A stretch of 33,235 bases of DNA, taken from assembly GCA_016219485.1 (NCBI GenBank), contig JACRMX010000035.1:1-33235 (forward strand), in the 5' to 3' direction. Below the pieces are notes generated by a model, which did no database searches, was not told the DNA's origin, and saw nothing but the letters and a program-made list of their open reading frames with translations. This document shows, piece after piece, positions 7,450-13,902 of the stretch. This DNA is from Candidatus Aenigmatarchaeota archaeon (GTDB lineage Archaea; Aenigmatarchaeota; Aenigmatarchaeia; GW2011-AR5; JACRMX01). The translations under genes and the position numbers were made by a program. The stretch's first letter is position 1. Every line of letters begins with the position of its first letter.

Positions 7450-8953
7450 GACTATCACTTTTCAGTTTATCTATATAATATTTATAGCTATCAACAAGAA
7501 CACCAAAGGATGCTTTTATCAGGTCTGTTGAGCTTCTTATTGAACTCCATTCACTTCCATTATATGCAAATCTTGCTGTTACTGCAACTTCTGCTTCTGT
7601 TCCCATTTCACCAGGGGATATTGGTGCATCGTAATCTACAAGACAAACATCATCTACAGGATAGTAATTTGAAAGCGCCTTCTTGAGAGCCTTGTCAAGT
7701 GCATTTACTTCACCATCACCTTTGGAAGCTCCAAGTATAGCTTCACCGTTTATTTCAATTTCTACAGTAGCTTCTGCCTGAGTGCGATCTGTATTCAATG
7801 TCCTGAAACTTCTGACAATGAAAGGTTCATTGTATTCACCAAGCTCTTCTTTGATCATGAGGTAAGCTTGCGCATCTCCTATTTCTCTGCCACCAGTGTT
7901 TATTCTTTCAAGAATTTGTAAAACTCTTGGATCATCTCTTGAAACCTCATATCCCAATTCCCTCATAAATGCTGCTATGGCAGAACTTCCTGACTGATTT
8001 GATAGTGGAAATCTTCTATGGTTTCCAACTATTTCAGGTTCTACGTGTTCGTAAGCTATGGGATTTTTCAGAACAGCGCTTGTATGCACTCCGCCTTTAT
8101 GAGCAAATGCACTGGTTCCTTTGTAAGGTGCTTCAGGACTTATTCTCTGTCTGGATAATTTTGCTATCTTTCTTGAAACATTTGTAATGTCTGGTAAAAT
8201 ATCTTTATAGGAGCCATCTATTTTGCACAGGCTGCACATTAGTTCTTGTAAATCAAGATTGCCACATCTTTCTCCCAAACCATTCATTGTTCCCTGTACA
8301 TGAACAGAACCCGCTCTTATTGCTTCAAGAGTATTTGCAAGAGCAAGGCCGCCATCGTTGTGGCAGTGTATGCCAACAGGCATTGACGAATTTTTAACAA
8401 CTTCTTCTGTAATTTGGCGTATTTCCCATGGAAAGCACCCGCCTCTTGTATCGCAGAGAACCAACATATCAGCTCCTCCATTGCAAGCAGCTTCCAGGCA
8501 TTTCATAGCGTAATCCGGATTATCCTTGTGTCCATCATAAAAATGTTCAGCATCGTAAAAAACAGGCTTACCTGTTTTTTTAAGCCTACGAACAGATTTT
8601 TCTATTGTCTGCAAATAATCATCAGGTTTTTTTTCTATCAGGTTCACATGGAGCAGCCAGCTTTTGCCAAATATGGTGTAAACATCAGGGCTAGCCCTTA
8701 TTAATGCACTCAAATTTTCATCAGTTTCAGCGTCTCCTCTGGCTGTCATGCCAAAGGCAGCTATTTTTGCGCTGGTTCTGCTTACTCTTCTAAAATATTC
8801 GCTGTCAACAGGGTTTGAGTAAGGCCACCCACCTTCTATATAATCCAAATATGGAGACAATAGTTTTGTTATATCTAACTTATTCTGTAAACTAAATGAA
8901 ATACCAGACCTTTGTGCACCATCGCGCAATGTTGTGTCGTAAATTTCAACCAT
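7442..8953 (-). CDS. cimA: (R)-citramalate synthase-like enzyme (LeuA/HMGL-like family)
   Basis: 503 residues. The TIM-barrel domain has IYDTTLRDGAQRSGISFS with catalytic Arg-Asp, GIHCHNDGGLALANT with the metal-binding HxH, and GERCGNLDLQELM. The C-terminal region, with ILGASKGDGEVNALDKALKKAL, is the LeuA-type regulatory dimer domain. The bacterial CimA group condenses pyruvate and acetyl-CoA to citramalate, the first step of the threonine-independent isoleucine route. 2-isopropylmalate synthase is the alternative, but the length and N-terminal pattern suit CimA. AGGTGG lies 4 nt before the ATG, and a TATATAG box is about 30 nt upstream. It overlaps ileS. Bases look more AT-rich than neighbours, so acquisition by transfer is possible. 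Confidence 0.85.
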   Translation of the reverse strand: MVEIYDTTLRDGAQRSGISFSLQNKLDITKLLSPYLDYIEGGWPYSNPVDSEYFRRVSRTSAKIAAFGMTARGDAETDENLSALIRASPDVYTIFGKSWLLHVNLIEKKPDDYLQTIEKSVRRLKKTGKPVFYDAEHFYDGHKDNPDYAMKCLEAACNGGADMLVLCDTRGGCFPWEIRQITEEVVKNSSMPVGIHCHNDGGLALANTLEAIRAGSVHVQGTMNGLGERCGNLDLQELMCSLCKIDGSYKDILPDITNVSRKIAKLSRQRISPEAPYKGTSAFAHKGGVHTSAVLKNPIAYEHVEPEIVGNHRRFPLSNQSGSSAIAAFMRELGYEVSRDDPRVLQILERINTGGREIGDAQAYLMIKEELGEYNEPFIVRSFRTLNTDRTQAEATVEIEINGEAILGASKGDGEVNALDKALKKALSNYYPVDDVCLVDYDAPISPGEMGTEAEVAVTARFAYNGSEWSSIRSSTDLIKASFGVLVDSYKYYIDKLKSDSHV

Positions 8954-9003
8954 AAAACCACCTGAGAAAGCAGGAGCTATATAATTAGAATAATGTTAAT
9001 AAT

Positions 9004-9065
9004 GCCAGAGCTCAGCCTAAAGAAATCATTTTTGTACAATGGGGCATTCACTTTTCATCTCTGAC
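9004..9065 (-). ncRNA. Candidate box C/D guide RNA
   Basis: On the minus strand a 7-bp terminal stem GTCAGAG / CTCTGGC encloses GAGATGA (6 of 7 match to box C RUGAUGA) near the 5' end and CTGA (box D) next to the 3' arm. An internal ATGATTT could be box C'. No good box D' is visible, so the match is incomplete. The length of 62 nt is normal for archaeal C/D sRNAs. It lies upstream of cimA, in the gap shared with tRNA-His. No target was searched. Confidence 0.3.
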
Positions 9066-9133
9066 ACCTTTCCTATTCTTGTGCAGAAGCGTTTAAAAAG
9101 CTTTATCTACTCTATAGAAAAATAAAGAAAAAT

Positions 9134-9206
9134 GGCTGTGTTGATGTAACGGCTAGCATAAGGGACTGTGGATCCCTTCGTCTGGGTTCGAATCCCAGGC
9201 ACGGCC
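9134..9206 (+). tRNA. tRNA-His (anticodon GTG), with encoded G-1
   Basis: Cloverleaf without intron: acceptor GCTGTGT-type arm pairing with the 3' GCACGGC (two G-U pairs), D-stem ATGT/GCAT, anticodon stem AGGGA/TCCCT with loop CTGTGGA, T-stem CTGGG/CCCAG with loop TTCGAAT. The extra G at 9134 pairs with discriminator C at 9206, which is the identity pair of histidine tRNA. CCA is not encoded. A TTTAAAAAGC box lies about 40 nt upstream. The next start codon is only 4 nt after the tRNA end. Confidence 0.93.
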
Positions 9207-9209
9207 CTC

Positions 9210-9461
9210 ATGAAATATACTATTGTTTTTATTATGCTTTTTGTCATGCTTCTGGCGTCAGGCTGCATAACAGGAGACGTTGCAAGAGAAACGACGACTA
9301 CGCTCTCGGCAGAGCAGATGAAAAACAGGGACTACAGAGACTGCATGAATAAATGCAGCGAGTATAGCACCTGCACGAGATACCTGTCTGAAGCAGAATG
9401 CGACCATATTAAAGAAGACTGCAGGAGATGCATGGATGATATTGCAGCAAAATATGGGTAG
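9210..9461 (+). CDS. Small Cys-rich putative lipoprotein
   Basis: 83 residues of unknown function. A Lys-then-hydrophobic signal peptide (MKYTIVFIMLFVMLLASGC) ends in an ASGC lipobox, so the mature protein may be lipid-anchored outside the membrane. After a Thr-rich linker (ETTTTLS), six cysteines occur with spacing C-x3-C-x5-C-x8-C-x6-C-x2-C, which suggests disulfides or metal binding. The frame is open upstream into the tRNA, but 9210 is the only start that gives a sensible signal peptide. It begins three bases after tRNA-His, so it is likely read from the tRNA promoter and released by 3' processing. Element B4 follows. Confidence 0.7.
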   Translation: MKYTIVFIMLFVMLLASGCITGDVARETTTTLSAEQMKNRDYRDCMNKCSEYSTCTRYLSEAECDHIKEDCRRCMDDIAAKYG

Positions 9462-9476
9462 GAGACTTTTTACAAG

Positions 9477-9559
9477 AAAGTCACTTCGTGACAATTTTTT
9501 ACAAAACCGAAGTGACTTTATGCATAAGATATAAAGTTATAAACTTTATATCTTAATGT
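9477..9559. repeat. Family B double-hairpin element, copy B4
   Basis: Hairpin 1 has a 12-bp stem AAAGTCACTTCG / CGAAGTGACTTT. After the ATGCAT linker, hairpin 2 is AAGATATAAAGTT / AACTTTATATCTT with a 3-nt loop, then AATGT. The stems bear no resemblance to those of other B copies, yet pairing is perfect and the linkers are kept. The terminal AATGTG contains the GTG start of the next gene, so the element forms its 5' flank. Confidence 0.75.
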
Positions 9560-10421
9560 GAATAAGTTTTTTATCGCAGCTGTTGTGGGCATTTTTTTCG
9601 GATTTGTAGCATACAATATTGCATCCATAACTTCGAAGGAAAATATTTTTCCTGTGAACAATAAACAATATTTTTCAGAGGTGTACTCTGCGATAAACAA
9701 TGCTGAAAAATCTGTTCATATTTCAATGTTTACCATAAAATATTATTCCGAGTATGAGGAGAGCAATGAAAAAAAGCTTCTTGATGCGCTTATCAATGCA
9801 GCCAGGCGCGGGCTGGATGTGAAGGTTATGACAGAAGGCGGCAGCTCCTTTCTTGGAGACGCATTTGTGCTGGAACAGAGGCCTGCATGCGACTACCTTT
9901 CATCTGGCGGAGTTGATGCGCGCTTTGATGCTCCGGACAGGACTACGCATACCAAGCTTGTTATCATTGACAGTAGTGTTATAATTCTGGGTTCGACAAA
10001 CTGGAACTATTATGCACTGGAAGAAAACAACGAAGCCAATATAGTTGTAGAATCACGTGAGGTGGCGGAAAAATATGAGAACTATTTTGAATCGCTGTGG
10101 TCAGAGTCTGTTGGATGCTCTTTTAACACGACAGCAGGCTGCGACTCAGTCAATGCCATTCTGTCGAACAGAAATTACTGCAGCGGAAAGACAGCTTTTG
10201 CAAACGGCACAGCAGAAAATGTTATTTTCAAGGCATCCAAAAAAGGCAACAACTACACGACATTTTCTATTGGCGAAATCAGCGTGTTTTCATGGGGACA
10301 CCCTAATGTAACAGATGGCCAGCTGGTTTTTGTAAAAGGCATATACAGCAAAGAAAAAACCATAGGAGATTATGTTTTTACCGATGAAATAGAGGCAGAG
10401 AATGTAGAAATTCTTCCATGA
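9558..10421 (+). CDS. Membrane-anchored phospholipase D-like nuclease with C-terminal OB-like domain
   Basis: 287 residues. Residues 1-22 form an N-terminal signal anchor (FFIAAVVGIFFGFVAYNIA). The PLD domain carries one HKD motif, HTKLVIIDSSVIILGSTNW, followed by NNEANIVV; single-HKD enzymes such as Nuc act as dimers. The remaining ~90 residues (ENVIFKASKKGNNYTTFSIGEISVFSW...QLVFVKGIY) resemble an OB-fold nucleic-acid-binding module. Together this suggests an extracytoplasmic nuclease, perhaps for DNA uptake or scavenging. The start is GTG, directly inside the end of element B4. Phospholipase activity is the alternative reading; the OB-like tail favours nucleic acid. Confidence 0.8.
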   Translation: MNKFFIAAVVGIFFGFVAYNIASITSKENIFPVNNKQYFSEVYSAINNAEKSVHISMFTIKYYSEYEESNEKKLLDALINAARRGLDVKVMTEGGSSFLGDAFVLEQRPACDYLSSGGVDARFDAPDRTTHTKLVIIDSSVIILGSTNWNYYALEENNEANIVVESREVAEKYENYFESLWSESVGCSFNTTAGCDSVNAILSNRNYCSGKTAFANGTAENVIFKASKKGNNYTTFSIGEISVFSWGHPNVTDGQLVFVKGIYSKEKTIGDYVFTDEIEAENVEILP

Positions 10422-10429
10422 AAAGATCG

Positions 10430-10602
10430 GGAGTTTTGAAAGATCCTATCATTTAGCTTGAAGAGAATTGAAGAGTTCTTAAGGAATTTGCTTGTATTGT
10501 TAGAAGGGTTTTTTCTCCTTCCCCTCGATATTTAGGGGAAAGAGAAAAAACCGGTTTTGTAACGTCTTAGGTTGGTAAAAATATATGATTTTTGAAAGTT
10601 TA
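10430..10602 (+). repeat. Family A palindromic element, copy A3 (diverged)
   Basis: The left arm GAGTTTTGAAAGATCC and central hairpin GGTTTTTTCTCCTTCCCCT / AGGGGAAAGAGAAAAAACC are clear. The region between arm and hairpin is longer than in A2 and A4, and the right arm is only weakly kept (GATTTTTGAAAGTT). It lies between the PLD gene and the AT-rich island that begins at 10628, so it may mark an old island boundary. Confidence 0.6.
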
Positions 10603-10627
10603 AGAATAGCTGAAAATAAGTATATTT

Positions 10628-10876
10628 GTGAGCCTTTCGAAACAACTTTCAGAAAAAGCAAAGGAATTGTATGCAATTATAATTATCGCTGTAGTAGTTT
10701 TTGGTGCGGTTTCTTATTTCATAAAAGACATAAATTTAGCAAGTGTTTCCACTTTATTGGTTATCATTATAATGATATTGTGGGTTCATAATGATGATAT
10801 AGACAAAATTAAGAAAGAATTAGACATCAATGGCAATGAAAATAAACGGTCTAAAGGATATAAGAGGCGAAAATAA
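10628..10876 (+). CDS. Small two-helix membrane protein, unknown function
   Basis: 82 residues with a GTG start. A short N-terminal amphipathic piece (MSLSKQLSEKAKELY) is followed by two hydrophobic helices (AIIIIAVVVFGAVSYFI and SVSTLLVIIIMILWV) and a charged, Lys-rich tail (DDIDKIKKELDINGNENKR) that is probably cytoplasmic. No family is recognised. It is the first gene of the AT-rich island, and the next ORF starts at the very next base after its stop codon. Confidence 0.5.
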   Translation: MSLSKQLSEKAKELYAIIIIAVVVFGAVSYFIKDINLASVSTLLVIIIMILWVHNDDIDKIKKELDINGNENKRSKGYKRRK

Positions 10877-11011
10877 ATGATTAATATGTTAATTCATCTT
10901 TTTGGATTATATAAAACGAGAAAAGGTTACTCAAAAGGACAAATTAATGTAGTTATAATAATTATCTTATTTTTATTGCTTCTCTTATTTATTTTGACAA
11001 GTAGACGATAA
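10877..11011 (+). CDS. 44-residue single-helix protein, possible truncated pilin-like
   Basis: The start abuts the previous stop codon (TAAATG), suggesting coupling. The product has a basic N-terminus and then SKGQINVVIIIILFLLLLFI ending in TSRR. The KGQ followed at once by a long hydrophobic stretch resembles the class III (type IV pilin-like) signal peptides of archaea, although the usual Glu at +5 is missing. Its 3' end overlaps the convergent transposase by 27 bp, so it may be a stub left by insertion. Could be chance coding; function unknown. Confidence 0.35.
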   Translation: MINMLIHLFGLYKTRKGYSKGQINVVIIIILFLLLLLFILTSRR

Positions 11012-11915
11012 TTTTATTTTGCTTCTATAAATCAAATTCAACCATTTCTCTTTGCCTAAATTAAGCTCTACTCCAGCCTTCTGTGCAGGTATCATATCTA
11101 TGCCCTGATGCACCCGCAGAAAGTTATACCATATAACAAACATCTCCAAAATTTGCTCTGCTGATTTGGAATTCTTGAAGCCACGCATAACTTTAACCCG
11201 TTCTCTGATAGTTCCCTGTATGCGTTCTATCATGTTGTTGCGGTAATCGTGCCTATCAATTATGCGGATATGCTGGACATTATCTTTTGGCACCCTGTTA
11301 GAATACCAAGTTTTAGGTATGGTGTTCATGTAAGCAGGTAATCCATCAGTAAAAACATATATAGGCTTTTCTGCTCTTTGTCTGGTTTTTCTGAATAAAC
11401 CCTTAGCACCATCCAATCCCTTTTCTTTGGCATAATGTGTAGCGACCAGAAACCTTGTTTCTTTGTCTATCAAAGCAAAAAGGTAGTGTTGTTCTTTGTT
11501 ACATTTGATATATATTTCGTCAGCATGATAAACACCCGAAAGGCTGAGATTTAACGAGCTGATGAAAGGCTTTATTGTCATAACGTATCTGCGTATCCAT
11601 CTCAGAATACTCATGTGGCTTACTTCTTTATCACTGAATTGATTTACATGAGTTGCCACTTTTCTCAAACTCATGCCATTCATGTAGAGGTCAAGACATG
11701 CTGTTATCATTTCACGCTTCTTTTTGCATTTCATGAAGCCATCATCAACCACGAAGGTTTCCTTACAGTTGTTGCACTTGTATCTTCTCTTCTTTGTTGT
11801 GCAGTTGTAACGAAAACCCCATCTTATTTATTATTTCTTCACTTTGACATTTCGGACACTTCTCTGGTGCAAAATAGCTTTCGTCTTTATAACCTCTTTT
11901 TGTTTTAGTTTTCAT
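10985..11915 (-). pseudogene. IS6/IS240-like DDE transposase, frameshifted
   Basis: The main frame (10985-11752, up to 255 residues) has the DDE core: HADEIYIK, FTDGLPAYMNTIPK and NNMIERIQGTIRERVKV, plus an HTH region (MSLRKVATHVN, SILRWIRRY). The N-terminal zinc ribbon is split: MKTKTKRGYKD...APEKCPKCQSEEIINK starts at 11915 in another frame, and the continuation WGFRYNCTTKKRRYKCNNC-KETFVV is in the main frame. The shift falls near 11822 in AAATAAGATGGGG. One base lost or gained explains it, so the copy is probably inactive unless frameshifting is used. I could not find convincing terminal inverted repeats, so the IS limits are unknown. Confidence 0.8.
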
Positions 11916-11937
11916 GTTTAACATTTCTATTGTATTA

Positions 11938-11997
11938 ATGTATTAGTTAATACATACATACGAAACTTTAAATACTTTACTACAGTAATACATTACT
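11938..11997 (+). promoter_or_regulatory. Promoter and two palindromic operators of the RHH gene
   Basis: ATGTATTAGTTAATACAT (11938-11955) is a perfect 8-bp inverted repeat with a 2-bp spacer. AGTAATACATTACT (11984-11997) is a second perfect palindrome sharing the TAATACAT word and ending directly before the ATG. A TATA-like CTTTAAATA lies at 11966-11974, about 28 nt before the start, so the mRNA should be leaderless. A repressor on the second site would cover the transcription start. Confidence 0.65.
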
Positions 11998-12153
11998 ATG
12001 TCAGAGGCTAATTCTAACAACAGGGAAACAACAAGCATACGTATTGACCCAAAGCTGTGGAAAGAGGCAAAAATGAAGGCATTAGAAAAAGACATGAGTA
12101 TTGGTCAATACATCGAAGAATTGATAATTAAGGATGTCAAGAACAAGAAGTGA
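11998..12153 (+). CDS. Ribbon-helix-helix DNA-binding regulator (51 aa)
   Basis: The sequence TTSIRIDPKLWKEAKMKALE followed by KDMSIGQYIEELIIK fits the β-strand (alternating T-S-I-R-I), helix A, turn with Ser-Ile-Gly, helix B pattern of Arc/MetJ/CopG proteins. Such proteins bind as dimers to palindromes, and two palindromes sharing TAATACAT lie just upstream, so autoregulation is a fair inference. It ends 5 nt before the methyltransferase start and may control it, playing the role that HTH C-proteins play in many restriction-modification systems. The start at 11998 is set by the TATA-box distance. Confidence 0.75.
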   Translation: MSEANSNNRETTSIRIDPKLWKEAKMKALEKDMSIGQYIEELIIKDVKNKK

Positions 12154-12158
12154 TATGA

Positions 12159-13064
12159 ATGAAAGAGATACATTTAGATGACAAAGTGAAATTATACTAT
12201 GGTGATGTTTTTGAATGTTTAGAAATCCTGCCCAAAAATACTATTCAAACTATCATAACAAGCCCAACATATTGGGGGAAACGCCAGTTTACAAATGATG
12301 AAAGAGAATTTGGAAAAGAATCACTCGAACAATACATTCATAGATGCGTCAGTCTATTTAGCAATCTTCTTGATTTAATCAAGGAAAACGGTTCTCTGTT
12401 TTTTATAATGCAAGATTCACGCATGGGAAGTGGAATTTCAAGGACACAACATTTTAGCGATAAGTTTTTTCGGGAGCATCCATCATGGAAACGCAATGGT
12501 AATTCTAAAGAAGTACATGGCAACAGAAGTAAGGTAACGGCACATCATAATATTATTAAAAATACTTCATGGTGTGGCATCCCTTTCAAAATTGCTAACG
12601 AACTCGTGGATAAAGGCTATATATGGCGTGATTACATAATTTGGGAAAAACCTAATCCAATGCCAGACAAAATAGTAAATCGAGTACGCCAATCTGCCGA
12701 ATATGTCTTTCACTTTGTCAAAAACAAATCTTACAAATACAATCCTAAAGAGATTTCCGTTATTGGAAAGAGTGGGCGTCCTCGACCCATGAATCAAGTA
12801 TGGACAGAAGCACCAAATCCAGAGGTTTCACATTCGGCTACGTTTTCCCCTGTAGTAGTTGAACGTCTTTTGAAAGCTACCACTGATATTGGAGATTGGG
12901 TATTCGACCCTTTCGTGGGTTCAGGAACGCTTCTAAAGTTATGCTTAAAAAACGACAGACGTTTTATTGGATGTGATATTAATTCAGAATTCACAAGAGT
13001 ATGCAAGAGAATTATTACTTCTTATCAGCCTTTAAGGATTTATTCCCATCTTTCAGACCATTGA
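12159..13064 (+). CDS. DNA methyltransferase, SPPY-like (probable N4-cytosine) type
   Basis: 301 residues in β-class motif order: catalytic motif IV near the N-terminus (IITSPTYWGKRQF, a variant of SPPYWG), then the recognition region, then motif X/I near the C-terminus (GDWVFDPFVGSGTLLKLCL, RRFIGCDIN). SPPY-type motifs are usual in N4-cytosine enzymes, although some are N6-adenine. Note Thr in place of the second Pro. The middle segment IWRDYIIWEKPNPMPD...RQSAEYVFHFVK is typical of type II methyltransferases. It follows the RHH gene by 5 bp and its end overlaps the convergent HNH nuclease by about 50 bp, which argues for a type II restriction-modification pair. Confidence 0.85.
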   Translation: MKEIHLDDKVKLYYGDVFECLEILPKNTIQTIITSPTYWGKRQFTNDEREFGKESLEQYIHRCVSLFSNLLDLIKENGSLFFIMQDSRMGSGISRTQHFSDKFFREHPSWKRNGNSKEVHGNRSKVTAHHNIIKNTSWCGIPFKIANELVDKGYIWRDYIIWEKPNPMPDKIVNRVRQSAEYVFHFVKNKSYKYNPKEISVIGKSGRPRPMNQVWTEAPNPEVSHSATFSPVVVERLLKATTDIGDWVFDPFVGSGTLLKLCLKNDRRFIGCDINSEFTRVCKRIITSYQPLRIYSHLSDH

Positions 13065-13794
13065 TATATTTTGTCAATATTTGTTTCACATAGTTTGGCA
13101 TAAGGATGTGTTTCTTTCTGGCAATGATTTTCAAATTATCATAATCTGATACAAAATGCCCTTTCCAAACAATAGCAAGACGGCGGATGTTTTCTGTAGC
13201 TATATGTTGATGATTTTCAGGACTTGCCCAGTAACAGGTTTTGCAAACATTAGGTTTCTTGCCTTTCCAATTTGAGCAATGCTCACATGACCAAGATTTT
13301 GCCCGATTACAAGATGCACATAATGGCATGAACTCGTCAATTTTTAAAGTTGCAGGCTCACCGCTAATTTCATATGGTATTTTATGGTCAATCTGTAGGT
13401 ATCGTTCTTCATACTGTTGTAAACAAATACTGCAACGAACACCAGCAGAACGAATAACATCTTCCTTGAATTGTTTTGAGAACATTTTTCTTCCTGCAAG
13501 TGTTCCAAGATGCATACTTTCTGGATTTGCAAATCTATATCCGCTTATTTTTCTTCCATCAGAACTCGTTACACGAAACGATTCTATAGGAATTCCAAGT
13601 TCTCTAACATCTCGTATAGCTCTTGATGTATGTCGATAACCATATTTGTTTTGCAAATCATCTGACGTTATTTGACCGTGCTTTAGAATATGGTCTATTA
13701 CTGTCTTTGCTCTTTTTGCTGTAATAGATTTGGCTCGTGCCAGAAGTTTAGAAGTCCAGCCTTCTGGAACATGTGTAGCCTCTTCCTTTCTCAT
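13015..13794 (-). CDS. HNH endonuclease, probable restriction enzyme
   Basis: 259 residues from the ATG at 13794 (a TTG at 13827 would add 11). The N-terminus holds a winged-helix-like region (TVIDHILKHGQITSDDLQNKYG, RAIRDVRELGIPIES) that could read DNA. The HNH core is RCSICLQQYEERYLQIDHKIPYEI followed by PLCASCNRAKSW, with further CxxC pairs (CEHC, CKTC) for zinc. The tail CYWASPENHQHIA is also seen in HNH-type restriction enzymes as I remember them. Tail-to-tail overlap with the methyltransferase fits a type II restriction partner. A homing endonuclease is less likely given that pairing. Confidence 0.75.
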   Translation of the reverse strand: MRKEEATHVPEGWTSKLLARAKSITAKRAKTVIDHILKHGQITSDDLQNKYGYRHTSRAIRDVRELGIPIESFRVTSSDGRKISGYRFANPESMHLGTLAGRKMFSKQFKEDVIRSAGVRCSICLQQYEERYLQIDHKIPYEISGEPATLKIDEFMPLCASCNRAKSWSCEHCSNWKGKKPNVCKTCYWASPENHQHIATENIRRLAIVWKGHFVSDYDNLKIIARKKHILMPNYVKQILTKYINGLKDGNKSLKADKK

Positions 13795-13902
13795 ACTTTT
13801 TATTGTTTTCAGACACTTTAATACCAACCGAAGACGTTACAGAACCAAAAAACCGCATGGATATATAGCAGGCTTTCACGCCTTTTTCTGGATATCTTAA
13901 AA

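Noticed and set aside
10880-11998. Terminal inverted repeats or target duplication of the IS6-like element
   Set aside because: No matching ends of useful length were seen on the two sides of the transposase.
12567-13639. Opposite-strand frames within the methyltransferase and HNH genes
   Set aside because: Low-complexity shadows; the sense frames carry clear catalytic motifs.
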